From CAYMTN01 sp964393335 (GTDB lineage Bacteria > Chloroflexota > Anaerolineae > Aggregatilineales > Aggregatilineaceae), in NCBI GenBank assembly GCA_964393335.1, contig CAYMTN010000251.1:1-7294 (forward strand): 7,294 nt of DNA. Direction: 5' to 3'. Position 1 is the stretch's first letter. Every line of letters begins with the position of its first letter. The position numbers and the translations under genes are program-made. The notes below the pieces were generated by a model, which worked only from the letters and a program-made list of their open reading frames with translations, did no database searches and was not told the origin of the DNA. This document shows, piece after piece, positions 1-6,340 of this stretch.

Positions 1-2
1 TC

Positions 3-884
3 TGGATGCACTTATGGGATTGGGCGATCTGGAGCAGCCTTCCGCTCGTATTGGTGATCTGTTGGGGGCTTTGGAGATGGTTTCGCCACCGAAACGATCC
101 CCATTACAAACATATGCCACCGCCACGCTTGAGTTTTGCCCTGATCGCCACCGCATTGATATGGACTATCAGTGGCACAACGCGAGCGGAGTCGGGCCGT
201 ATTTGGTTGGTCCTGGCCCCATTTTTGATGATCTCGGTGGCTGAAATCATGCCGGTCTTATTTCCGCCAACCAGAATCGACGATGAATCGACAGTATCAT
301 CAGACATAGACTTAACGCCTTCGGCAACGACGGTTCGCACGCGGGCATGGTTCGTTTTGATGGCTGCTCAACTGGTTATGACCGCTGTTCTACTGATCTA
401 CGTTCCCACATTTTCCGCCCCGGATCTTTCCCATCCCCCCAAACCATCCCACGTGGATGTCAATAGACCTGCAGATGCTACGTTCGAGGGTGCAAATAGC
501 TCGTTATATCGATTAATTGGGTGGGATGCGGCGGCCACAGACGAGGCTATCATTCTCACGCTAAAATGGCAGGGCATCAATCGTCCGCTTACTTATCAAT
601 GGTTCAGTGCCATTTTGGTCAGCCCAGATGGTAACGCCTATCCTACCGATGTCTGGCAACCAACCTCGCAGGGGGGACGCTTTCCGACAACATGTTGGGC
701 ACCAGGCATGTCAATCGGTGACAGTGTTGTCCTGCCGCTACCCTCTAATCCGGAAGCTGGTGAATGGTATGTCAGCCTATCAGCCTTTGGTGACCCTGAC
801 TTGCCTGACGGTCGGTTACGCGTACATCTAGGGGATAACACAGTCGATACACAGGTCGGTCTCGGACCGATTTCTGTTCCATAG
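3..884 (+). CDS. C-terminal part of a membrane glycosyltransferase (GT39/ArnT-like), 5' end outside window
   Basis: The reading frame is open to the left edge, so the first ATG (position 6) is probably internal and the gene is 5'-partial. About 292 residues are visible. Counting from that ATG, hydrophobic membrane segments lie near residues 6-25, 42-57, 65-86 and 114-134. The loop around residues 56-70 (SGTTRAESGRIWLVL) resembles the G-x-x-R-x-E-x-x-R-x-W-L loop I know from Chloroflexota dolichyl-phosphate-mannose-type glycosyltransferases. From about 160 to 275 there is a soluble beta-rich domain, with SLYRLIGWD, LTLKWQ, PTDVWQPTSQG and W-x-PG motifs. It matches the C-terminal domain that follows the membrane core in those proteins. 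The likely role is transfer of a sugar from a polyprenyl-linked donor at the outer face of the membrane; the catalytic N-terminus is not visible, so this rests on the C-terminal pattern alone. GC content is about 52%, clearly below the genes to the right. Confidence 0.62.
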   Translation, partial: WMHLWDWAIWSSLPLVLVICWGLWRWFRHRNDPHYKHMPPPRLSFALIATALIWTISGTTRAESGRIWLVLAPFLMISVAEIMPVLFPPTRIDDESTVSSDIDLTPSATTVRTRAWFVLMAAQLVMTAVLLIYVPTFSAPDLSHPPKPSHVDVNRPADATFEGANSSLYRLIGWDAAATDEAIILTLKWQGINRPLTYQWFSAILVSPDGNAYPTDVWQPTSQGGRFPTTCWAPGMSIGDSVVLPLPSNPEAGEWYVSLSAFGDPDLPDGRLRVHLGDNTVDTQVGLGPISVP

Positions 885-1092
885 CCAATCTTCCGGATAT
901 ATTCTTGTTGAGAACGACAGCTTTAAACGCTGCTTGATGCAATAGCTATTCCGTCTTTAGATTTTGTTCTTGGGGTGTTCAAGACATCACCTTGAGCTAA
1001 TCTGACCTTTTGGCAGTGGTTATTCATTACTGAACCATTGCGATGTTGGACTGTTTCGGACAGAAGAATTGAAAGCGCAGACATAGAGAATC

Positions 1093-1113
1093 ACGGCTTT
1101 GTAGGCCGTTTTT
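1093..1113 (+). terminator. weak terminator-like hairpin before the IMPase-family gene
   Basis: ACGGC (1093-1097) pairs with GCCGT (1105-1109) around a 7-base loop and runs into five T (1109-1113). The stem has only five pairs, and the hairpin ends just 7 bases before the Shine-Dalgarno of the next gene. It could end transcription from the glycosyltransferase or act as a leader hairpin. The rest of the 885-1130 gap is AT-rich. I found no convincing -35/-10 pair there, although a promoter for the next gene is expected in it. Confidence 0.3.
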
Positions 1114-1120
1114 GCCGATA

Positions 1121-1126
1121 AAGGAG
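1121..1126 (+). promoter_or_regulatory. ribosome binding site (AAGGAG) of the IMPase-family gene
   Basis: AAGGAG lies four bases before the ATG at 1131. The match to the anti-Shine-Dalgarno is good and the spacing is short but workable. It fixes the start over downstream candidates. Confidence 0.7.
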
Positions 1127-1130
1127 TCGT

Positions 1131-1976
1131 ATGAGCCAGTCATTGGATTTGCGGCAGGTCTTGCAGACTGCCGAAACAATCGCCCGGCAGGCCGGGGCCA
1201 TTTTGCGCGAGTATTACGAGCGTCCCCGCGCGGCCAACCACAAAAGCACGACCATCGACCTCGTGACCGAAGCCGACGGCGCATCCGAACGGTTGATCGT
1301 CCAGGCGCTGCAAGCGGCGTTCCCTGATCATCATATTCACGGCGAAGAGGGCGGGGGGTATGGCCCGGCCTCGGAGGATACGCGGTATCACTGGTATGTC
1401 GATCCGCTGGATGGCACGACGAATTTTGCCCACCGCTTCCCGGTATTTGCCGTGAGTCTGGCGCTGTCCGGCCCGGACCTTGAGCCGATCCTGGGCGTGG
1501 TCCACGATCCGATGTACGGTGAAACGTACAAGGCCATTCGCGGGCAGGGCGCGATGGTCAACGGGCGGCCCCTGCGCGTATCGGACGTGCGCTCGCTCGC
1601 CGAGGCGCTGGTGATCACCGGTTTTCCGTACAACCGGTGGACCGCCGAGGATAACAACACCGGCCATTTCAGCCATTTTGTGCGCCGGACGCAGGGCGCG
1701 CGGCGTGTCGGCGCGGCAGCGCTGGACCTGTGCTGGGTCGCTGCCGGGTGCTGTGACGTCTATTGGGAGAGCGGGCCGAATCCCTGGGATGTGCAGGCGG
1801 GCCTGTTGTGCGTAGAGGAAGCTGGTGGCACAATTACAGATTATACTGGGGCGCGCAGCCGGACCGCACTCAGCGGCAGCCAGATTCTGGCAACCAACGG
1901 CCATGTGCACGATCAAGCGCTCGTCGTATTGCAGCAAGGCGACGCTGCACCGCGCCCGGACCCGGCATCGTCATAA
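1131..1976 (+). CDS. inositol monophosphatase family protein (Mg-dependent sugar/inositol phosphatase)
   Basis: This is a 281-residue protein, the usual length for the IMPase/SuhB/CysQ superfamily. The metal-binding signatures are complete. GEEGG at 71-75 supplies the catalytic Glu (E72), DPLDGTTNF at 91-99 supplies D91 and D94, and PWDVQAG at 218-224 supplies D220. VTEAD at 45-49 is the conserved acidic loop near the N-terminus. Family members hydrolyse phosphate monoesters such as inositol 1-phosphate, fructose 1,6-bisphosphate or 3'-phosphoadenosine 5'-phosphate using two or three Mg ions in the cytoplasm. Sequence alone does not separate these substrates here; the DGTTNFAH context and overall pattern favour an inositol-1-phosphatase or general SuhB-like enzyme. 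The last ten or so residues (DAAPRPDPASS) form a low-complexity tail. The cyclase gene starts 117 bases downstream on the same strand with no obvious terminator between, so co-transcription is possible, although no functional link is apparent. Confidence 0.9.
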   Translation: MSQSLDLRQVLQTAETIARQAGAILREYYERPRAANHKSTTIDLVTEADGASERLIVQALQAAFPDHHIHGEEGGGYGPASEDTRYHWYVDPLDGTTNFAHRFPVFAVSLALSGPDLEPILGVVHDPMYGETYKAIRGQGAMVNGRPLRVSDVRSLAEALVITGFPYNRWTAEDNNTGHFSHFVRRTQGARRVGAAALDLCWVAAGCCDVYWESGPNPWDVQAGLLCVEEAGGTITDYTGARSRTALSGSQILATNGHVHDQALVVLQQGDAAPRPDPASS

Positions 1977-2093
1977 ACAGGTACGAAGTCATGCGTTTGG
2001 GCGAACCGGCGGCGTGAATCCGGACCCTGGTGACGCAGGCGCACACGCGCATCACTTCAGCAAACATTATCACATGGAAAGGTTGATACCAAC

Positions 2094-2906
2094 ATGAAAC
2101 GATCTTTGCGCTTTGGCCCCCTGGTGATTCTGCTGGCGGCTGTGCTGGCGGTAGCTTTTGGTTCTGCCCTGGCTCAAGATGAAAACCCGCTGTATGAAAG
2201 CGTCCAGTTTTTGGTGCCGGAAGTGATCTCGGTGCGCGAGCACGATCCCGCCGCCTTCACGCAGGGGTTTTTGTTCTACAACGGCTCGATCTATGAAAGC
2301 ACGGGGCGGTACGGTGAATCGACACTGCGCGAGGTGAATCCCGATACGGGCGCGGTCATTCGCCAGATTTCGATTCCGGAGCAGTATTTTGCCGAGGGGC
2401 TGGAGCGTGTCGGCGACAGGTTGATCCAGCTTACCTGGAAAGCGGGCATCGCCTTCGTTTACGACATCAACACGTTCGAACAGGTCGGGACGTTTGACTA
2501 CACTGGCGAGGGCTGGGGCCTGTGTTCGGATGGCCGCTACCTGTACATGAGCGATGGCTCGCCGTTCATCGACCTGCGCGACCAGCAGACGTTTGAGGTG
2601 ATCTTCAGCGGGCTGGTGACCGCCCAGGCGTCGATTGTCGAACGTATCAACGAACTGGAATGCGTGGGGGATTACATCTACGCCAACATCTGGCAGACAA
2701 ATTACATCATCAAGATCGACAAGACGAACGGGGTCGTGGTCGCCATCATCGACGCGACGAACCTGCTCACGCCCGACGAACGGGCCAGCCTGGACGCGCA
2801 GGAAGTGCTCAACGGCATCGCGTACGATCCGGATACCGATACGTTTTTGCTGACGGGCAAACACTGGCCGAAGGTGTTCGAAGTGCGTTTTGTGCCTCAA
2901 GAGTAA
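2094..2906 (+). CDS. secreted glutaminyl-peptide cyclotransferase (glutamine cyclotransferase, beta-propeller type)
   Basis: This 270-residue protein belongs to the plant/bacterial glutaminyl cyclase family (Glu_cyclase_2), which converts N-terminal glutamine of peptides to pyroglutamate. Residues 1-27 form a signal peptide: a KR-containing start, a hydrophobic core at 9-22, and an SALA cleavage site before Q28. The mature enzyme should therefore be outside the cytoplasmic membrane. Family motifs in order are EHDPAAFTQGF (49-59), YESTGRYGES (67-76), FAEGLERV (99-106), LTWK (113-116), GEGWGLCSDG (138-147), YMSDGS (151-156), NELECVGDYIYANIW (186-200) and VLNGIAYDPDTDTF (238-251), followed by LLTGKHWPKVFEV. 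The repeating pattern fits a five-bladed propeller. The start is set by the signal peptide and by GGAAAGG at 2076-2082, which has a rather long 11-base spacer. A strong terminator follows the stop by 10 bases, so this gene ends its transcript. Confidence 0.9.
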   Translation: MKRSLRFGPLVILLAAVLAVAFGSALAQDENPLYESVQFLVPEVISVREHDPAAFTQGFLFYNGSIYESTGRYGESTLREVNPDTGAVIRQISIPEQYFAEGLERVGDRLIQLTWKAGIAFVYDINTFEQVGTFDYTGEGWGLCSDGRYLYMSDGSPFIDLRDQQTFEVIFSGLVTAQASIVERINELECVGDYIYANIWQTNYIIKIDKTNGVVVAIIDATNLLTPDERASLDAQEVLNGIAYDPDTDTFLLTGKHWPKVFEVRFVPQE

Positions 2907-2916
2907 GCCGTAACAC

Positions 2917-2949
2917 GCCGGGCGGCGATGTGACTCGCCGCCCGGTTTT
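2917..2949 (+). terminator. intrinsic terminator after the glutaminyl cyclase gene
   Basis: CCGGGCGGCG (2918-2927) and CGCCGCCCGG (2936-2945) form a perfect ten-pair GC-rich stem. An A-T pair at 2928/2935 and a G-T wobble at 2917/2946 can extend it. The six-base loop is at 2929-2934, and TTTT follows at 2946-2949. It sits 10 bases after the cyclase stop and 30 bases before the sulfatase start, so it probably separates the two transcripts. Any sulfatase promoter would then have to overlap this region or depend on read-through. Confidence 0.88.
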
Positions 2950-2964
2950 CTGTATTTGCCCGCC

Positions 2965-2972
2965 AGGAGGGA
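2965..2972 (+). promoter_or_regulatory. strong ribosome binding site (AGGAGGGA) that decides the sulfatase start
   Basis: AGGAGGGA is followed seven bases later by GTG at 2980. An in-frame TTG at 2956 lies upstream of this site and would bury the Shine-Dalgarno inside the gene. Starting at GTG 2980 also gives the family-typical N-terminus M-K-A-I-M-V-M-F-D-S. Confidence 0.85.
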
Positions 2973-2979
2973 GATTCTT

Positions 2980-4446
2980 GTGAAAGCAATCATGGTTATG
3001 TTCGACTCGCTCAACCGCCACTTCCTGCCTCCCTATGGGGCGGAGGGCATCCACGCGCCGAATTTCGCGCGGCTGGCGGAGCGAACGGTCACCTTTGATA
3101 ACTGTTACGTCGGTAGCATGCCGTGTATGCCCGCGCGGCGCGACTTGCATACCGGGCGCTATAATTTTCTGCATCGCAGTTGGGGGCCGCTCGAACCGTT
3201 TGACGACTCGATGCCGCAGCTTTTGAGCGCGGGCGGCGTCTACACGCACCTCGTGAGCGATCATTTCCACTATTGGGAAGACGGCGGCGCGACTTACCAC
3301 ACCCGCTATAACTCGTGGGAATGCTCGCGCGGGCAGGAAGGCGATCCCTGGAAGGGGCAGCTCGAAGACCCGGCCATTCCGCCGTCGCTCGGCAGCCGCT
3401 CAGGCGCGCGCTGGCGGCAGGATTGGGTCAACCGCCAGTACATGACCCGCGAGGACCAGCAGCCCCAGCACCGGACGTTTGAAAAAGGGTTGGAGTTCAT
3501 CCGCACCAACCGCGATCACGACAACTGGTTCTTGCAGATCGAAACGTTCGATCCACACGAACCGTTTTTTACGCAGCAGCACTACAAAGACCTCTACCCG
3601 CACGAATACGACGGGCCGCACTTCGATTGGCCGGATTACGACCGCGTGAAGCAGTCGCCGCTCGAAGTGCAGCACATGCGCTACGAGTACGCCGCGCTGG
3701 TCAGCATGTGTGACGCGCATCTCGGCAAGGTGCTCGATGCGATGGACGAGTACGCGCTGTGGGATGATACGCTGTTGATCGTCTGCACCGATCATGGCTT
3801 CCTGCTGGGGGAGCACGACTGGTGGGCCAAAGTCATCCAGCCGTTTTACAACGAAGTCGCCCATACGCCGCTCTTCATCTGGGACCCGCGCGCCCGGCGG
3901 CAGACGGAACGCCGCGATCAGCTCGTGCAGATGATCGATTTCCCGGCGACACTGTTGGAGTTTTTCGGGGTTGCGCGCCCGGCATCGATGCAGGGTATCC
4001 CGCTGGCCGATACCATCGCCAGCAACGCGCCCACGCGTGACGCGGTGTTATTTGGCGTGATGGGCGGGCACGTCAACGTCACCGATGGGCGCACCGTCTA
4101 CATGCGCGCTCCTGCCGCGCCAGAGAACACGCCGCTCTTTGAGTACACGCTGATGCCAACCCACATGAACACCCTGTTCAGCGTCGAGGAACTGCAATCG
4201 CTGGAATTGGCCGATCCGTTTTCGTTCACGAAGGGCTGCCGCACGCTGAAGATTCCCACGCGCTTCCCCCATGACACGTTCGGTTTCGGCACGCTGTTGT
4301 TTGACCTGGAATCCGATCCCAAGCAGCAGCGCCCGATCGACGATCCGGCAGTCGAGCAGCAGATGATCGCGCACCTCGTGCGCCTGATGCGCGCCGCCGA
4401 CGCGCCGCCGGAGCAGTTCGAGCGCTTGGGGCTGGTGGATACCTGA
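2980..4446 (+). CDS. formylglycine-dependent sulfatase / alkaline-phosphatase-superfamily hydrolase
   Basis: This is a 488-residue protein starting at GTG. The sulfatase signature is CMPARRDLHTGR at 49-60, of the C-x-P-x-R-x4-TG type, so C49 is expected to be oxidised to formylglycine and act as the nucleophile. Other active-site elements are the N-terminal metal-binding FDSLN (8-12) and TDHGFLLGEHDWWAK (270-284), with D271 and H272 as metal ligands and K284 as a substrate contact. ETFDPHEPFF (188-197) supplies further pocket residues, with H193 the likely conserved His. The C-terminal subdomain contains HVNVTDGRTVYMR (364-376) and YTLMPTHM (389-396), which I associate with a bacterial subfamily of unknown substrate. 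There is no signal peptide or membrane segment, so it appears cytoplasmic, unlike many arylsulfatases. The reaction is hydrolysis of a sulfate ester, or possibly a phosphonate or phosphate diester, since phosphonate monoester hydrolases share the signature. No formylglycine-generating enzyme or anaerobic maturase is encoded in the window. A terminator precedes it and it converges with the metalloprotease gene. Confidence 0.9.
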   Translation: MKAIMVMFDSLNRHFLPPYGAEGIHAPNFARLAERTVTFDNCYVGSMPCMPARRDLHTGRYNFLHRSWGPLEPFDDSMPQLLSAGGVYTHLVSDHFHYWEDGGATYHTRYNSWECSRGQEGDPWKGQLEDPAIPPSLGSRSGARWRQDWVNRQYMTREDQQPQHRTFEKGLEFIRTNRDHDNWFLQIETFDPHEPFFTQQHYKDLYPHEYDGPHFDWPDYDRVKQSPLEVQHMRYEYAALVSMCDAHLGKVLDAMDEYALWDDTLLIVCTDHGFLLGEHDWWAKVIQPFYNEVAHTPLFIWDPRARRQTERRDQLVQMIDFPATLLEFFGVARPASMQGIPLADTIASNAPTRDAVLFGVMGGHVNVTDGRTVYMRAPAAPENTPLFEYTLMPTHMNTLFSVEELQSLELADPFSFTKGCRTLKIPTRFPHDTFGFGTLLFDLESDPKQQRPIDDPAVEQQMIAHLVRLMRAADAPPEQFERLGLVDT

Positions 4447-4484
4447 CCCGGTTGCAGCGCCGCGTAGAAGAAGTGCACCAGATC

Positions 4485-4595
4485 GCGGAGGCTTCGCCCC
4501 CGCAACCCCACCAGGGACCGGAGGCCCCTGGACCCCCGGCCCGTTTTTGCCGCCCTTTTTCGGAAAAAGGGCGCGGGGTACGGGGCAGCGCCCCG
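4485..4595. repeat. cluster of four short inverted repeats between convergent genes
   Basis: Four hairpins occupy the gap between the sulfatase and metalloprotease genes. H1 pairs 4485-4492 with 4496-4503 around a TTC loop. H2 pairs 4511-4516 with 4526-4531, plus two inner pairs (4518-4519 with 4523-4524). H3 pairs CGCCCTTTTT (4551-4560) with AAAAAGGGCG (4564-4573) around CGG. H4 pairs CGGGGC (4581-4586) with GCCCCG (4590-4595). H1 and H2 each contain a single A·C mismatch on the plus strand (4489/4499 and 4517/4525), which becomes a U·G wobble in a minus-strand transcript. As RNA they therefore fold fully only on the strand of the metalloprotease. The pattern resembles dispersed GC-rich intergenic palindromic elements seen in many bacterial genomes. 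Only one copy is visible here, so repeat status is inferred. Confidence 0.6.
4551..4573. terminator. candidate bidirectional terminator hairpin between convergent genes
   Basis: A perfect ten-pair stem with a three-base CGG loop contains a T5/A5 half-stem. On the plus strand a further T5 lies just upstream at 4543-4547. Neither strand has a clean T-run directly after the stem, so it is not a textbook rho-independent terminator. It sits 104 bases after the sulfatase stop and 28 bases beyond the metalloprotease stop (reading minus), the expected place for shared termination. Confidence 0.4.
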
Positions 4596-4600
4596 GCGGA

Positions 4601-6301
4601 TTACGCCCCGGCTGACGCTTTTTTGCGGCGCGCGGTCTGCATCCGGCGCACACGGCGGCGACCCACGCGGTACGCCACGAACGCGATCAGCAGCCCGATC
4701 ACGATCAGGCCGGGGATCGTCTGCGCGAAGCTGAGCAGGTAGCCGCCCAGGGTGGCGACCACCACGCCGAGCGCGATCACGGTCCACAGGCCGGAAAGCG
4801 CCCCGAACACGGCGAAAATTCGTTCTTCGCGGCTGAAGGCTTCGCGGCGGCGCAGTTTTTGGCGCAGCGGTTTGCTGATAAACGCCAGGCTCTTTTCGCG
4901 CAGGCGCGGGATTTCCAGCCAATCCATGAGGATGTAATACCCGTCCAGCTTGAGCAGCGGGTTGAGGTTCATAAAACTGGTGAGGTAGGTCAAAAACGCG
5001 AACTGGTACAGCACGCCCTGCACAAACGCGCCCGGTGTGGCCAGCATCAACAGGCTTGCCAGCCCGCCCAAAAAGAAGCCCGAATGCGGCCCGGCCCAGC
5101 TCACCACGATACGCGGGCGGCGCGGCTCCATCCAGATATCCGTCGTATCGACAAACGCGGCGGGCATACCCATGTACAGCAGGAATCCGCCGCGCCGCAC
5201 CTCGCGCCCGTAATGTTTGGTGGCGATGGCGTGCGACCATTCGTGAATCATCAGCGTGATGAATTGCAGGAAGTAGAGCGTGATCACGCCGATGATCGCG
5301 CCTGCCCCGCCGATCACGGCCACGTCGCGGTCGATCAGGCCCAGCAGCATACTGACGAAGATCACGCCCCCGGCGGCGATCACGGCCAGCATGACCCACT
5401 GTATGACCGGCACGAACAACCAGCGCCCGGCCACCGCGTACGAGCGCGTGATCAGCCCGTCGATGCCGCCGATAGCGAATTCCGTGTTCAAAAAGCCGCG
5501 CATGGCGCGCCGCCACCACACGTTGGCCCGCTGCTGCGCGACGCTCTGGTTGACCGCGCCGTAAATGTCCACCAGCGGCTCGATGAAGCCCTTTTGCTGG
5601 AGCTGGTCGAGCAGCATGATCAGGCCCGTGATCGCCAGCTTGCCGTATTGCAGCATGTACGCGACGGCGATGTCCTGCACGCTGGACTGCCCGTCCATCT
5701 CGTCCCACAGAAAAACCTGTTCTGCCGTCAGGCGCAGATAGGCATCGGTGCGCAGGTTCTTGAGAATCCAGTACGTTTCGTTGCGTGCGTCGGTCAGTTT
5801 TTTCAGGGCGTACCCCTGGATGCGGCGCGGGAAATAGGTGCTGAGATCGCGGGCGCGGACCTGCACGGCGAACACGCTTTCGGCAGGCCGCGACATGATC
5901 AGCGTTTCTTCGGCGGACCGTGACCAGACGTTTTCCGCCTCAGGACGCATCATCATCAGCGTACCGTCGAGGTCCATGCCGCCGGTCGCGTCGGTTTTTG
6001 CCAGCGCTGCCTGCCAGATGGGCAGCATGCCCTCTTTGGGCAGGATTAACGTTTCGTCACTGGCTTCCTGCCACAGGTCGACGCCGGGCCGTTTGACGTT
6101 TTCCTGGTTCATGAAGACGGTTTCGTTGTCGAACTCGTTCCAGATGCCGCCCACCTGTTCCGGGATCACGATGCGGCCCCACAGGCCCGCGCCTTCGGCT
6201 GGCGCGGCTTCGGGCGTGTGGCTGACCTGCTGGTCGAGTTGTTCCCACAAACCGCCGGTATCTTTAACGACTGCTCCAATGTTGCGGTATACGTTCGCCA
6301 T
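4601..6301 (-). CDS. membrane M50-family zinc metalloprotease with PqqD-like domain and N-terminal Thr-motif repeats
   Basis: This 566-residue protein has three parts. Residues 1-140 are hydrophilic and carry a degenerate tandem motif W-x6-T-[LV]-[IF]-[ML] (see the repeat entry). Residues about 150-245 resemble a PqqD-like winged-helix domain (NETYWILKNL, YLRLTAEQVFLWDEMDG, a helix around IAVAYMLQYG, then LLDQLQQKGFI). From about 290 the protein is membranous, with hydrophobic stretches near 293-322, 327-352, 399-422, 425-445, 495-522 and 529-545. The M50 zinc site is HEWSH at 353-357 with E354 catalytic. The third ligand is probably D453 in NPLLKLDGYY (447-456). This matches the peptide zinc metalloprotease (YydH-like) group, thought to process peptides or membrane proteins within or near the membrane. 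The tail 547-566 is very basic, suggesting a cytosolic C-terminus. It starts 39 bases after the twin-FHA gene, with GGGTGAG as a modest ribosome site. The substrate is unknown; no precursor peptide or radical SAM gene is visible. Confidence 0.85.
   Translation of the reverse strand: MANVYRNIGAVVKDTGGLWEQLDQQVSHTPEAAPAEGAGLWGRIVIPEQVGGIWNEFDNETVFMNQENVKRPGVDLWQEASDETLILPKEGMLPIWQAALAKTDATGGMDLDGTLMMMRPEAENVWSRSAEETLIMSRPAESVFAVQVRARDLSTYFPRRIQGYALKKLTDARNETYWILKNLRTDAYLRLTAEQVFLWDEMDGQSSVQDIAVAYMLQYGKLAITGLIMLLDQLQQKGFIEPLVDIYGAVNQSVAQQRANVWWRRAMRGFLNTEFAIGGIDGLITRSYAVAGRWLFVPVIQWVMLAVIAAGGVIFVSMLLGLIDRDVAVIGGAGAIIGVITLYFLQFITLMIHEWSHAIATKHYGREVRRGGFLLYMGMPAAFVDTTDIWMEPRRPRIVVSWAGPHSGFFLGGLASLLMLATPGAFVQGVLYQFAFLTYLTSFMNLNPLLKLDGYYILMDWLEIPRLREKSLAFISKPLRQKLRRREAFSREERIFAVFGALSGLWTVIALGVVVATLGGYLLSFAQTIPGLIVIGLLIAFVAYRVGRRRVRRMQTARRKKASAGA
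5888..6145 (-). repeat. coding repeat: W-x6-T-[LV]-[IF]-[ML] units in the metalloprotease N-terminus
   Basis: Protein-level repeat units are IWNEFDNETVFM (53-64), LWQEASDETLIL (76-87) and VWSRSAEETLIM (125-136). In each the Trp-Thr distance is exactly seven residues (W54-T61, W77-T84, W126-T133). A related half-unit LDGTLMMMR (111-119, T114) follows IWQAAL (95-100). Further LW starts at 18-19 and 40-41 lack the Thr half. The codons of the units differ, so the motif is kept at protein level and is not a recent DNA duplication. Each Thr is preceded by acidic residues (except T114, preceded by DG) and has Met or Leu at +3. This looks like a set of linear docking or phosphorylation motifs and not a folded domain. 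Confidence 0.65.
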
Positions 6302-6340
6302 GATAGTCTCACCCGGATGGAGTTAAGCGAGGTGCGCGGC

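Noticed and set aside
941..950. A perfect ten-base palindrome AATAGCTATT in the AT-rich gap, a possible operator.
   Set aside because: A palindrome of this length is not rare by chance in a gap of this size, and there is no supporting promoter pair or second copy.
931..962. A possible promoter, TTGATG with TTAGAT 17 bases downstream.
   Set aside because: The -10 element matches the consensus poorly, so I do not list it as a feature.
1140..1937. A 265-codon minus-strand frame antisense to the IMPase-family gene.
   Set aside because: The plus-strand protein has complete IMPase motifs; the antisense frame has none.
2030..2055. A possible hairpin between the IMPase and cyclase genes (GTGACGC with GCG-CA-TCAC).
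   Set aside because: The stem is short, has a two-base bulge, and no T-run follows it. It does not support a terminator.
2074..2097. A seven-codon frame (MERLIPT) whose stop overlaps the cyclase start as ATGA, a possible leader peptide.
   Set aside because: It has no ribosome site of its own; its GGAAAGG serves better as the cyclase Shine-Dalgarno. A seven-codon frame is easily due to chance.
2070..3014. A 314-codon minus-strand frame antisense to the glutaminyl cyclase.
   Set aside because: It has no recognisable motif and is rich in Arg and His. It runs through the cyclase, its terminator and the sulfatase start, so it is a mirror of real coding sequence.
4098..5708. A 536-codon open frame on the minus strand covering the sulfatase 3' end and much of the metalloprotease.
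   Set aside because: It is an Arg/Ala/Gly-rich shadow frame typical of high-GC DNA, crosses the intergenic hairpins, and overlaps two genes with clear family motifs.
4859..5923. A 354-codon plus-strand frame antisense to the metalloprotease.
   Set aside because: It is His/Gln/Arg-rich with no domain pattern, and is explained as the complement of the PqqD-M50 coding sequence.
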